Assembly (NCBI RefSeq): GCF_027595985.1
Contig: NC_073306.1
Coordinates: forward strand, 82,695,599 to 82,759,598
Reading direction: 5' to 3'
DNA length: 64,000 nt
DNA from: Sorex araneus
Lineage: Eukaryota > Chordata > Mammalia > Eulipotyphla > Soricidae
Made by a program: the position numbers and the translations under genes. The notes beneath the pieces are model-generated. The model saw nothing but the letters and a program-made list of their open reading frames with translations, ran no database searches and was not told the DNA's origin. The stretch's first letter is position 1. Each line of letters begins with the position of its first letter. Of the stretch, positions 1 to 11,800 are shown piece by piece.

Positions 1-62
1 GTTGGGGATGGCTTTGCAAGCAAGGCAAGCAAGCCTTAACCCCTGGGCTTTCTCTCTGGCTC
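1..62 (-). repeat. SINE tail fragment (shrew tRNA-derived family)
   Basis: The end of an antisense SINE head is visible: a garbled version of the usual 'gcaaggcaa ... ctaccc ... ctctggcccc' end. The copy is cut by the window edge and heavily diverged, so the call is tentative. Confidence 0.35.
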
Positions 63-252
63 CTAAGTATTTGCTTTTATACTCTTGCATCCCTCTGTGT
101 CCTGTGCCTTTTCCCCACTAAAACAAGGGGGTAAAAAGCTACCTTGTTTGTGAAATGATTGAGAAAAAGACTATGTTTACCTTGCTTGGTCATTGAACGG
201 ATGAGCGGGGAGAATACTCAGTAAACCTTGGTATTTCTCTAATTATTTGTGT

Positions 253-412
253 TTGGGGGGGCATGGAAGGGAGGCACACCAAGATGAGCTCAGAGCTTAG
301 TCTTGGCTCTGTGCTCAGTGATCAGTCTCGGTGGGGCTCAGGGGGACCACACGGGGTTGCTGGGGATCAACAGAGTGCAAGGAAAGCACCTTACCCACTA
401 CTATTGCTTCGA
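253..412 (-). repeat. Shrew tRNA-derived SINE, old copy
   Basis: Diverged antisense copy with recognisable landmarks in order: 'ggctctgtgctcag', 'ggggctcagggggacca', 'gctggggatcaa', 'gcaaggaaagcacc', 'ttacccacta'. It is sense relative to the KIRREL1 transcript and lies in its distal 3' UTR or just beyond. Confidence 0.7.
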
Positions 413-1223
413 TGCTTTTATAAAGGTGACCTGAAAACAACATCAAGTATCCTCAAGCCATTCTCAAATTGTGAAATTAATAAAGATAAATTTTTGCAAA
501 CTACTCTACTCAGAGCATGGAGGGTGTCCCAGCGGGATGGCTTGTGTGTACAGACGGATGGACCATCTGTACTTCCTTTTGGTTGTACTACAAGTTCAAA
601 GCCCTGGAGAGCTGGTTAACTTTGCTTTTTACCCAAACCACTACAGTTTAGTAGACAAAGCCAGTCCTAATCCCACAGACTGCCACTGCCAAAGGTCTTT
701 ACAATCTGGATGCCGGATTCTGTCTCACTCTTTCCTAGCCCAATACTCAGACTTGATATGCTATGTTCCAAAAAAGTTTAGAACCTCCCTTGCATCTGAA
801 CTGTTGAAAAATTTACCCATGGGTTTTGCAAGTCACAACGGGGTGAATAAAATACACTTGCCTCTGGCCAAGAGATGACACAATAGTTCCCACAATCTCA
901 ACCCCCAAATCTTAAGTCGCCCTTTCCCCAAACTATACCTCAACGCAAATCAGGCAAACTTTTAAGTAAGGCTATGCATGCAGGAAATAACACAAGTCAT
1001 ACTTTTTAAAACATTTATATTTATATATAAAAAAATTAAATATATATAATATATAGTGTGCTTGAGACTAAAAATATAGTACATAATATTTAAAAAAAAG
1101 GAAAATGAAAAAAGGCAGAATAGGAAAAGGTGTGAGGGACACGTGGCTACACATTGCTAAAAATCTATGATGGTTTGTCTAACAAAAATAATATTTTTTT
1201 TCGTAATTATCATCATGGACCCA
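413..1223. other. Distal 3' UTR or 3' flank, no gene seen
   Basis: Unique-looking sequence. A strongly AT-rich block of TATATA-type sequence lies at about 1005-1095, with ATTTA and TATAAA words on the minus strand. It could be the far end of an extended KIRREL1 3' UTR. No coding or RNA gene is supported. Confidence 0.35.
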
Positions 1224-1229
1224 TTTATT
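1224..1229 (-). promoter_or_regulatory. Candidate distal poly(A) signal AATAAA
   Basis: Plus-strand tttatt reads AATAAA on the minus strand, about 4.16 kb after the KIRREL1 stop codon. It is the most distal canonical signal in the window downstream of the stop. An A/T-rich stretch follows, with no strong GT-rich downstream element, so actual use is unproven. Confidence 0.4.
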
Positions 1230-2242
1230 ACTGGGGTTTAGGTGGAGAAAATTCAACTGGAGCCAGAAACAGAGGTTGTAATTCCAAGAACAGTAAGGTA
1301 GAAAGGATGACGGGGAAGGGGGAGCCCTGGGCCTCGCTGTGGTAAAACTGGAGGCGGTCACATCTCTGGGTCACTATTGCTAACGAGACCGAGGTGAGAG
1401 CAGGATTGTACTGGCAACTTGGCTGCTCTGTTCCCGGCTAGGGAAGTTCCCTGGGCAGCATTTGAACAGTTCCAAAAGTACATGGAAGAGTCCGTGGGAA
1501 TGAGCTCGCTCCATGTCAATGGGGGTAATTTGGGGGGCCAGGCTTGTACCAGAACTGCCCAGTTATGACCTGTGACTTCTGCACAGTAAAATTTTCTCCA
1601 GCGCCAGGGCCTGAAGCTCCTTCACAGTGATGCAAAGAAAGTAACGGGGAAGAGAGGAGGGGAGCCGGTTCCCCCGCCCCATCTCCCAAATTCAGAATTC
1701 TCTCCAGCCTCACATCTCCCCCCATCCCCAGAGGTGAAATAGCGGGAACAGGCGAATCCAGCTGAAGCCAGGCCTTTCAGAAGGATCCCCTGGGAAGAGG
1801 GGAAGGAAGGGAGAAGGGAACGGGCTATTTAAACACATTATAAATCTCTCCACAAAAATAAATGCCTTTCCAATGACATCTCTTGGTTTGGTCCCACCAC
1901 GCTGGGGAGCATCACTAACTGCCTAGCGACTCCTGGCTGAGGAAGGGCCCACTGAAGCAGAGTTGTGCCTTGGCACAGGCCACTCAGCACTGAACGGTGG
2001 AGCGGTCAGAGGCTGGAGTGGTCTGGGGACAGGACAGAGAGGTCTTCCCGCACGAACGCCTGCCACTGCGAAGCCCTCCTGCCCAGGCCTCTGCACACGA
2101 TCCGTTTCATGGGAAGGAGCCAGGGCTGACTGTGGCTCCAGGTAGAGGGCTGTTGGCAAGTGACAAGGGCCCACGTCCCAAGCCAGGAGTTAGTGTGGCA
2201 CGGAGCTGCTCTACTCCATCTTCCTACGGTCGCACGAGGGTT

Positions 2243-2248
2243 TTTATT
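2243..2248 (-). promoter_or_regulatory. Candidate middle poly(A) signal AATAAA
   Basis: Plus-strand tttatt reads AATAAA in KIRREL1 orientation, about 3.1 kb after the stop codon. Only the hexamer supports it. Confidence 0.25.
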
Positions 2249-4614
2249 TCCATGCAGTCTGTCTGGCTGGATTCAAGTAGGATTCTGGCCAGGCTTGAGA
2301 CTCATACACTGACTCTTCACCCAGCACCACAACAACCTCTCCAAACCCCAGAAATTGCTGGAAGAGCTGCGCCTCTGTGCCTTATAGTCCCCTGTTCTGA
2401 CCTGCCCTGTCAGAAGCAGTTGCCTTGGCCCGCACTGCAGTTGGGCAGTCTTAGCTTACAGCCTGCGCTTGCTTGGCCAGCGGGCCTCGCTCTGTCCCAG
2501 GACCAGGGACATGATCTGGAGGGTCAGGGCAGAAGACAGCTGCTGCTCCAGTCCCATCCCCAGCCAGAAACGAGATGGTACCCAGCCCCGACACAGGCAC
2601 ACTTGTAAACTGATTCGAATTCTGAATGGGGAGCAGTGACCCAGGACTCCCCACCTTCCACCCCAGAGAGTAACTTCGTGGCGACATGCTTCTAGTGGCT
2701 GTCTTGACACCCAGGGATTTCTAGGGAAAAAGTCACTTTGACTTTTGCAAGGATGACCAAGATCATGACGAGTCTCTCTGAAGAGATGGGAACCTTTGAA
2801 TTTCCCCACCCTTCACTCGACTTGCTTATGTCCCCAACTGCTCCTTGGGGATGGCAGGAGTCCCGTCCATGGCCAACAAATGCAGCAAGAACAGGTGAAT
2901 TCCAGAGATGTGTCACTCCTCCCCTTTGTTTCACAGGCCAGAGGACTGGGAACAAGGGGATTAGGTCAAGATGACTTGGTAATGGGCACCTGAATCTACC
3001 GGAACAAGAAGGAACATCAAGGGCAATAAAGATGACTGCAGCGGGCCAGGCCAGCACCGAGGCACCTGCTGGAGGGCCTTTTGCCTTGCTTTGTGTCCAA
3101 GGGCAAATTTTCCTGTGCCAGAAAAGTGATTCTCTTTGGCCTAATGGGCAGGTCCAAATTCAGATTTGGATTGGGATGCAAGGCAAGATGTGGATGAATC
3201 CCTCTGCCCAGTCTGTGCACCACCCGGGACCCCTGAGGAGGCACATCGAGGGGTAAAGAACAGAGAAGTGGCTCTGGATTCGGTTCCTAAAAATCCCTGG
3301 GTCCTGCTCACCTGCCCAGAGGCCTCAAGGCCCCTCCTCTCCTCTGATTCAATAGAATGGGCCCCACCTTCAAACCCAGAGGAAACCCCAAAGTCTCAAC
3401 AAGGAATGGCTGGGATATGTTCCTTCTTGGAAAGCAACCACCTTTAGGCTGCTTGGATTTCCCAAGACCTCAGGTTTCTGTGAAAATCACCAAACTATGC
3501 TTGACTTCATGTGCACAGAAACCTGCGTCCTTAAGAGGCCTTCTCCTTGAGCTCCTGTGAAAGGGCTTGGAAGGTATCAGCTCCCAGGGGTGAAATGCAT
3601 GGGAAAGTCTGGCGCCCAGCTGGGGAGGGGGTGCCCACCGGCGTTTCCCTTTGAGTTACAGGGCCACGAGGCTGGAGCTGGAGTGACTTTCTTCCTGGAT
3701 ATTAGCAGGCCTTTTGCTGAGGGAGGCTGGGAATGTCACCCCATAGGCTCATCTGCGACAGTGGTGATGGTCCGTGGCTGACAAGCATGTAACTCATTAA
3801 CGTGAACATGACTAATAAACGGTGACCACAAGGAAGGGCAAAGCACATTCTGGGAATTACAGGGCTGGGGTGGGGGGGCGGTGGATTCCCACTGGCAGAG
3901 ATGGTCAGGGGAAGGGTAAAGAGGCAGTCCCAGACCCCGCAGACCTGGAAAGAGCTGCCTCTTGGGAAGAAGCTCCCAGGCCGCTGGGGGTGGGGGACTT
4001 CTCTTTGGGTGAGAGCCAGAAGCAGAGAAGGACCACATGGAATGCATGTGTGCAGGCAAGTGTGCGGGATGGGGGCGGGGAAGGCAACCCGCAGTGCCCT
4101 CTGTGCCACCTCGCCCGGTCAGCTCTTCTCTCCAGGCCTCCTGACTCACCGGACCCCTAAACTCCGCAAAACTCACAAACAGGTCTGGGGCTCACGAGGA
4201 CCCAGTCCCTGCACCACTGCCCCACACAGGGCCGGTCAACCCAAGCTGGACACTCAAGGCACTGAAAGTTGAGGAGAAATGTGATTGGTCCATAACTTAA
4301 AGACACAACAAGCCCAATCCCGTCTAGAGGCAAGCCTGGAAGGCAGCTTCTCCACCCAGCCCAGGTAGGAGGGCAGCGTCCGAGTGCCAGACCCCATCCT
4401 GAAGCTCCTCAGAGCCCGCCAGCTGACGAGTCTCACCACCTGAATGCTCACCAATGGACTGACAAGTGCTCGGGGACAGAAGAATAATGCAGAGTGGAGG
4501 GGGAGGTGCGGGGAGAAGACCAGGGTCCCGTTCCTTTACACCGGAACTTGTATTCGGGTGGTGGGGGAGTCCCTACAGCTCCCCCCTGCCCCCGCCATGA
4601 GGTTTTCATTGCTA

Positions 4615-4620
4615 TTTATT
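4615..4620 (-). promoter_or_regulatory. Candidate proximal poly(A) signal AATAAA
   Basis: Minus-strand AATAAA about 770 bases after the stop codon, overlapping a TATTTATTA motif on the plus strand. Use would give a short 3' UTR isoform. G-rich sequence follows downstream on the minus strand. Confidence 0.35.
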
Positions 4621-5386
4621 ATCTTTGAAAAATAGCCTGTAGCACCCCCACCTTCGTCCCATGTCACCCCGGGCAGGCTGGAGTGAGGCGGTGACAGGAA
4701 CGCATTGAAGAGGACAGGAAATGTGGGCGGGCGCCCTCTGACCTGGAATATGCGGCAGCCAGGGCTGTCTTGCTGGTGAATGGGACCTCGCTGACCTCTG
4801 CCCCCCATAGCCCCTAAGTTGGGGGGGTGCAGCACGGAGGGGAGAGGGAGGGGGCAGTGGTACTGCAGGCAGGCCTGAGTCTCCTGCAGGTGACGGACAA
4901 GGGTCCAACTGGACGGCTGGGGTGATGCCCTCCCATAAAGCCAGCAGCAGCCCTTCTGCAGCCCCTGGACGGGAGACACACACTCAGGCCTTCAAGGCGA
5001 AGGGCCATGAGGACAGCTGGGCTGCGTGGCTTGTCCCCGAGCCCACAACCCCCCAAGTCCACGAGCCGGAGACCAGAGGGGCCGGGTAGAAAGAATGCTA
5101 TAAAATGGCCCCTCTGCTCTCCTTGGCCTCCGCTGTCCCGAGAGAGCGCAGGGGCGGGTGGGGAGGTCAGGGCAGAGGCCCCTCCTGAAGGGGGGCCCGG
5201 CAGGCAGGCCCGGGGGGCGGGCACGCGCACAGCACCATCCACGCAACGGGGTGTTTCCAGGGGACCTGCCCCCACCTGCGGTGGCAGGGGGGAAGCGGGC
5301 CGGGGCTGGGGCAATGAGCAACACCCCTGAATATCAGGGAACGCCGAGAGCCTTCTCCTCTGCCCGCAGAGATGCCTGGCCCAGCT

Positions 5387-5863
5387 CTACACGTGAGTCT
5401 GCATGCGCTGCTGGAACCTCTGCCCGTAGTCCGAGTGCTGGGAGGTGTAGGAGAAGCGAGTGGCCGTGGCGTACTTGCCAATGGGGTCATACGCTTCATA
5501 CGGGGTCCGCTCCAGACCGGAGGGCGGTGCCTGGGGGTAGCCCAGCCGGTAGGTGGGGTACCCCGCCGCCCCGGGAAACGGGTGCGAGTTGAACTTCTCA
5601 TAGGTCTCGTAGGACAGCTGGCTGGCCGAGTCGGTGCCCGCCGGGGCGGCGGGCCCAGGGGGCGCGGGCTCTGGGCCGTAGTCGGAGGCGGGGGCGCGGC
5701 TGTAGGTGTTGAGCTGTGCGTAGCCGCTGGAGTGGGAGAGGCGGGAAGAGGGCCGGCCGTCGAAGCGGGTGGGGCCCGGGGCACGGTAGTCTGCGTACAG
5801 CACGGCCCTGGATGATGGGCGGTCCTCGTGGGCACGCACGTTGTAGTAGCCGTTGGTGGGGTC
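5387..5863 (-). CDS. KIRREL1: KIRREL1 exon 15 (terminal coding exon, cytoplasmic tail)
   Basis: Encodes residues 600-757 and a TAG stop at 5387-5389. The acceptor AG is at 5864-5865, phase 0. The tail is rich in tyrosine, proline and serine and holds candidate SH2-docking tyrosines such as 647 (context YAQL). The last three residues, Thr-His-Val, form a class I PDZ ligand, known in the family to bind ZO-1. Residue 686 reads Thr in the context SYETYEKF; I remember Asn in human, which would change a pYxN Grb2-type site. The exon is very CpG-rich, producing long spurious frames on the other strand. Confidence 0.97.
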   Translation of the reverse strand, partial: DPTNGYYNVRAHEDRPSSRAVLYADYRAPGPTRFDGRPSSRLSHSSGYAQLNTYSRAPASDYGPEPAPPGPAAPAGTDSASQLSYETYEKFNSHPFPGAAGYPTYRLGYPQAPPSGLERTPYEAYDPIGKYATATRFSYTSQHSDYGQRFQQRMQTHV

Positions 5864-8800
5864 CTGGGGGGCCGTGAGAGAGGAGGGCGGGCAGGGTGCT
5901 GTCAAGTTCTGCCTCGACCCGCTGAGCCTCCCCAGCCTTCCCCTCTCCACCTCCTCTGCTCCTTCCACCCGGCTCCGGAGCACTGCGAAGATGCTGCCCT
6001 GACCCCCACGCCCAGACCTCCCTGCCGCCCTGGCCTGGCCCGGCCCCACCTTCATCTCGTACTCCTCCCGGGTGTCGATGGTGTCACAGCGCAGGTCCTG
6101 CTTCAGGTCCACATCGTCCTTGAAGGACTGCAGAGCAGAGAGGGGGTGTCAGGGGCCGGAGCCTGGGGCCCCGCCAGCCCCTGAGCCCTGCCAGGTGCAG
6201 AAGCCCCGGCTGGCTAGCGCAGAGCAGAGAGGGGGCTGGTGGGCAGTGGCCAGGGCCGTGGGCACGACACAGTGGGACGAGCATCTGCCCCTGCCGCTGT
6301 CTGCAGCCCTCTCCCCCCAGGAGCGCCAGGGCAGCCAACCAGAAACTTTGAGGGTTTTTTCCTCACTGGCAGTGGGGCAAGCCCAGGGTGAAGGAGGCAG
6401 CCCCCCTACTCCTTGCTCTGCGGGACAGAAGTAGAACCACACGCAGAGGGTCCGGGGCGGGAGGGAACATGTGCACCCCACGGAGGAAGGGGACAGTGAT
6501 GGTGGCCACATGAGGACTGGTGGGCGGGGGACACTCACCGAGTAGATGGCCTTCATGACCCTGGTGGCCGTGGACACACTGGCCGTGTCGTCCTCGCGGT
6601 CAGAATGCATGGTCAGTGGCTCCCGGTTCACCGTCTCCACCTTGATGTCCAGCTTTCTCAGCGTCACGTCCTTGCGACCTGGAACAGGGGAGCAGAGCCC
6701 AGATGCTCTCTGGGTCCTGCCTGGGCTGGGGCTGGGGGTGGAGGGGGGCGGGTCATGCTGGCCTCTTTCCCCGCCCCCCACCTCTGCCTGCCCGAGGGGT
6801 GGCCTGGCAGCGGGTGAGTCAGCCCCATACTCACTGCCTTTGCGGCGCCGGTAGAGGAAGAACACCAGGGCGATGAAGAAGAAGATGAGCAGGATGCCGG
6901 CCCCAATGGTGGCCCCAGCGATGATACCCACAGGAAGCACCTCTTTGGGCAAAAAAAAAAAAAAAAAAAAAAGCAGGGGTAAGGTGGGCGATGGGTGCCA
7001 GCTCTGAACGGGCTGAGACAACCCCAGCCTGGGTGCAGGGCTCCATTTCCCCTCACAGGGCAGTGCTTGGGGAGCCACGGCTGGGCTCGAGAGCAGGGTC
7101 TCCGTGGCATCTGGGTAGATGGGCTGATAGTCGCTCCTTCTGCACCAGGGCACCGGTGAGAGCCGGCCTTGGTGGCCATTTGCTCCTCTGATTTCTTTTT
7201 TTTTTTTAAATTTTTTTTTATTGAATCACCATGTTGAAAGTTACAAAGCTTTAAGGCTTAAGTCTCAGTTACGTAATGCTCAAACACCCATCTCCTCTGA
7301 TTTCTTAAAAACTTTATTTTTGTTTTGTTTTTGGTGGGGGAGGATGTCACACCCAGTGGTGCTTAGGACTTACTCCTGGCTCGACACTCAGGCATCAGGA
7401 GGCCTGGACCCCTCGTCTGTGTGGGCCCCACGGGGGAGGCATGGAAGAAAGCAGGAAGGGCCACAGGTGAATGCTCAGGAGGGACACAGGCCCCTAGCAG
7501 GTGTCTCAGGCCAGCCCCTCCCCCACACCCACCCTGAAACCTGCCGTGTCTGCAAAGCATGGGGACAGGCAGCACAGGGCAAGGGGTGCTGCAGGAGCTG
7601 GCAGAGGATGCAACCTCTCCTGAGGACTTGTTCTAGAACCTTCTCTGACCAGCATGCTAGGAGGCTTCATTCTGAAATGCCTCTTCTGGCAGCTTCAGCC
7701 CCAACCATCTAAGAAGGTCCGTGTCAAGCTATGGTGCCTTGAGGACCATATGGGATGCTGGGTATTGAACCTGGATTGAAGTCAGGACACCAGGATTGAA
7801 GTGGGCTGTGTGCCAGGCAAACACCCTCCCCGCTGTGCTCTGGCTTTCCTTCCTGATCTGGGCTCCCCAAACTCTCCAGTCTATACCCTTCTACTGCTCC
7901 CCGCACCCCAGACTGAAAGGGTCCCCCATGGTGGCCCTGAGCCCCAGAACTGAGAAGAAACTAGCCATCTGGCCCCCGCTTCCTCTGGCCCTCTGGTGGC
8001 TCCCCACAAGCACAGCCCTCTCGGCTCCTCCCCTCCACAACCTCGCCCCTGCAGAGCCCTGCTCACTCTGCCCAGCCCAGCCACTCCCTGGCACCAAAGT
8101 GAAGACGGAACAGATTCCGGGGCTGGAGCAATAGCACAGTGGGTAGGGCATTTGCTTTGCACGCGGCCGACTCGGGTTCGATCCCCAGCATCCCATATGG
8201 CCCCCCGAGCACCACCAGGAGTAATTCCTGAGCACAGAACCAGGAGTAACCCCTGAGCATCGCCGGGTGTGACCCAAAAAGAAAAAAAAAAAAAAAGACG
8301 GAACAGATTCCAGCCATTCCCGCATCTCCCGGGCTGGGCCGCGCATCCTCCAAAGCCAGAAAAGGCTCTCTTAGCTTCCTCTGACCTGACCTCACCCAAT
8401 GTCCGAGGCATTCTCTTCTGTTTGACTTGTTTGGCCTGGGGGCCACACTGTGGGCTCCCTGCCGGTGGTCCTGAGGAGACTGTGGGCGTCAGACCCGGGG
8501 CCAGAGCTCACAGGTGTCCTCCCAGGCCAGAACAGACCTCTCCTAATGGGTGAAGGACTTTGAAGCCCGAGCCCTACTGGGCTTCCCAGGACTCTCCCTG
8601 AGCCCCCCTGCCGCCCACAGGCCTTCGGCGCTGCTTCCACCCGAAGGCATCTCCTATACTTGGGGTTTCTCTGCTGCGCCGAGTCCCTTGAACAGCGTGG
8701 TACGGGGCCCAGCCTGGCCCGGCCTGGTGCACAGCACGTGTGCAGTGAGCACCGGGCATGCTGCGGGTATTTCCAGGGCCGCCCGGACACACCTCGCTCC

Positions 8801-11800
8801 TCCAGCTGGATGATGGCCGTGCCTGGCCCGAAGCTGTTCCAGGCGGTGCAGTTGTAGTGGGTCTGGAAGTCGGCTTCCATGACATTATTGATGGTGAGCG
8901 TGGACAGTACCCCGCTGCCCGAGTTGGTCCTTTCCACCGTGTAGCGCTCCAGGGTCCCCACCTCCAGGAAGTTCTCCTTCCATGCCCAGGCCTGGTGGGG
9001 AGGACCGAGGGGGTAAGCAAGAGGCAGGCGCCACCCTCCAGCCTCTTTACCCATGTGCCCTGCAGGCCCCTGAGCCCAGCCAACACTCACCCTGTCATCA
9101 ACCCCGACTTACCCTGACACTGTGCCTTAGCCCATAAGTCAGAGGCCCTAACTTGGCTGAGCACCAGCATTGCTACTGGCCTCCAAGGTCCCACCGACCC
9201 TGTTCCTGACCCTCAAGCAGAAGGGCAGTACTCTTTTTAAATTTATATTGATTGACTGACTTATTGGGTTTTTGGGGTCACATCCGGCAATGCCCAGGGG
9301 TTACTCCTAACTCTGCACTCAGGAATTACTCCTGGTGGTATTCGGGGAACCATGTGGAATGCTGGAGTTTGAACCTGGGTCAGCCGCATGCAAAGCAAGC
9401 ACCGTCCCCGCTGTACTATGGCTCTGGCCCCTAGGACTTTACCTTTTTTAAAAAAGTAACAATCCCACTTGGGGGTATCTCACCCATAGAACCCCCCCTG
9501 GGCCCTCCCCCGGGTGGTAGGAAGCTCTGCACCGTGAGGCAGACACAGGCTCAGCCCAGCTCTCCAGTGAGATCGCAGCCCCCCCTCCTGATTTCCCATC
9601 TAGAGGCAGAGGCTAGAGTAGAGCTAGCAAATGTGGCTCCCTCGGTCGTTGTTATTCATTTGTTTGTTTAAGGGCCACACCTGCTGATGTTCAGGCCTTA
9701 ACTCCTGGCTCTGCGCTCAGGGATCACCTCTGGAGGGGCTCAGGGGACCATCAGGGGTGCCAGGAATCAAAGCCAGTCGGCCATGTGCAAGGCAAGCGCC
9801 CTACCCACTGATGTTGATGTTCCTTTCGGGTTCCAGCGGCCTAAGACTGGAATTAACTATGACCCAGTCTCCAAGCTTCCCTTCAGCCCACCCGCTGTGC
9901 CCACACAGCCCCTCTGGCGGGCTCGGGAGACCCACATATAGACTCTCATCACAGGATCTCTCCTTCCCACCCGCCCCCGCCCCCTCCCCACCACTGGGGT
10001 CCTCTGGCCTGACCTCCTAGCCCAGGTATTCACGCCCCCTCCCACAGAACTGGAGCCCCAGGGAGGGAAGCAACCGGGACCTGGCTGGCTTCCAGGGATC
10101 AAGCCTCCCAGTTCTGCAAGGAGAGTCCCCCGGGACCACGCCGCCTGCTGCCCGGCAGCTGTGGTAATGAAGTGTCCCTGGGCAGCCCTGGAGTTAGCCA
10201 AATGGTCATTAAATGTGATGAGGGGTTTGACGGTTAATGGTCATGGAAGGAATTAATGGCTCATGGTGTCGGGGAGTGAAGCGGGGGAGGGAGAAGAGCA
10301 GAACGGGATGGGCGGGGGAGTCTGGGCACGGGAACCAGGAGTGAGGAGGGCAGGGGCAGCTGGGGCATGGGAGAGGGGAGACCATCCCCAGAAGCCTGTG
10401 AGGTCGGGGTCCTATTCAAGAATCAGGAAACTGAGGCTCAAGAACTAAATGCCCGGCTCAGGGCTCTCAGGAGATGGCATCTGAGCAGGGAAGGGACAGA
10501 GGGGCAGAAAGTCGGGACTAGAATATGGAGAAGGAGCAGAGGAGGGGTGGGGGGCGGGGGGCAGGCGTCTGTCCGTCTCGGCGCCCCTCCCCACCCGCCC
10601 CGGGTCCCACACTCACAATGCGGTCCGGAGGGGGCGTGCTCCCGATGAAGCACTCCACCTTGCCGCCATCGCCCCTCACGGCATACTGCACCGCCTCGCT
10701 GGAGATAATGGGGGGCCCTGGGAGGAGAAGGGGCCGTCAGGGTCCTCTTAGAGTCACAGCCCCCCCACCCCGCTGCCCCTGGCCAGGTCCCACCTTGCCC
10801 TGGGTCACTCACCGTTCACGTAAAGCGGCACCTCCCGCTCGGCCACCCCGATGCGAGGGACGATGGCGCGGCAGGTGTAAGTGCCCGCATCGGCCTGCGT
10901 CACCGACTTCAGCAGCAGCTGGTTGCTATTACTCAGGACCTGGGCAGAGAGAGCAGCCTCGGGTGGGGAGCCAGGAGGCCTGGGCCCCTGGTCCGTGCGG
11001 GCCCCGTGGGGGAGGCATGGAAGAAAGCAGGAAGGGCCACAGGTGAATGCTCAGGAGGGACACAGGCCCCTAGCAGGTGTCTCAGGCCAGCCCCTCCCCC
11101 ACACCCACCCTGCCGTGTCTGCAAAGCATGGGGACAAGCAGCAGAGGGCGAGGGGGTGCTGCAGGAGCTAGCTGGGGATGCAACCTCTCCTGAGGACCTG
11201 TTCTAGAACCTTCTCTGACCAGCATGCTAGGAGGCTTCATTCTGAAATGCCTCTTCTGGCAGCTTCAGCCCCAACCATCTAAGAAAGTCCATGTCATGCT
11301 CTACAGCTGGTGACCCACCCAGGTCCCTGACTCCCAGGTGGCTCTCAGTGCTCAGGGGCCCAACCCTCACCCTGGGCCGTCTTTCTCTCTTACACCCGTG
11401 GCTTCTGCGTCGACCTCCCACGCCACTGCCCTACACAGGTTTCCTCTGAGGAGGGGCTGCCTGCAAGCGTGTTCCTCCTTCCCTAAACTCCGAGACCCCA
11501 GAGAGGCCATACAACTGGAGGCGCAATGCCGGGCCAGCGGCCACCTCACCCCACCCCAGCACGCGGGACGGGCAGAAGCGTCTACCATGTTTGAGTCCTT
11601 TTTGGTCCAGGTGAGGGTGAGAGGGGGGTTCCCAACCCACACACACGTGAGGGTCACATCAGAGCCTATGTCTGTGGTCGTCGGCTTGGGGTCAACTACG
11701 ATCCGGGGAGCAACTGAGGGAGACAGAAGCACGAGGTCAGCGTCTGCGCCCAGGAGCCTCGTCCCTCGCACCTCCCCTGTGCGCCCCCTCCTCCTTGGCT

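Larger units (their letters stand above)
1230..5386 (-). other. KIRREL1: KIRREL1 3' untranslated region (probable extent)
   Basis: This follows the stop codon at 5387-5389. No splice-supported coding sequence was found. Open frames here are on both strands, mutually overlapping, and reflect GC-rich composition. The stretch 5000-5386 is especially GC-rich. Three AATAAA signals (4615-4620, 2243-2248, 1224-1229) would give 3' UTRs of roughly 0.8, 3.1 and 4.2 kb. A multi-kilobase 3' UTR agrees with what I recall of KIRREL1 in other mammals. The real ends need RNA data. Confidence 0.6.
6943..8792 (-). other. KIRREL1: KIRREL1 intron 11 (1850 bp), repeat-rich
   Basis: Donor GTGTGT starts at 8792. 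It contains, by coordinate, the T22 acceptor tract, a short LINE-1 3' end, a SINE broken by a copied piece of intron 8, and an intact SINE at 8119-8294. The part from 8312 to 8792 is unique. Confidence 0.95.
8992..10616 (-). other. KIRREL1: KIRREL1 intron 10 (1625 bp)
   Basis: Holds two antisense SINEs (9267-9431, 9660-9815), a probable MIR relic (10400-10520) and an AT-rich unique block at 10186-10265. Nothing else recognised. Confidence 0.95.

Noticed and set aside
5167..5835. Long open frames on both strands over the terminal exon
   Set aside because: Shadow frames of a CpG-rich exon. The KIRREL1 frame ending Thr-His-Val explains the sequence.
6149..7153. Minus-strand open frame of 334 codons around the transmembrane exon
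   Set aside because: It joins exon 12 and exon 13 through introns that have perfect GT-AG borders. Only the exon portions are KIRREL1.
7396..7575. Recurring protein-like frames in the two duplicated segments
   Set aside because: The same frame appears twice only because the DNA is duplicated. It lies in introns and has no family features.
8119..8195. tRNA gene suggested by A-box and B-box-like sequence
   Set aside because: It is the tRNA-derived head of a SINE, repeated dozens of times with a fixed non-tRNA body, A-tail and target duplications.
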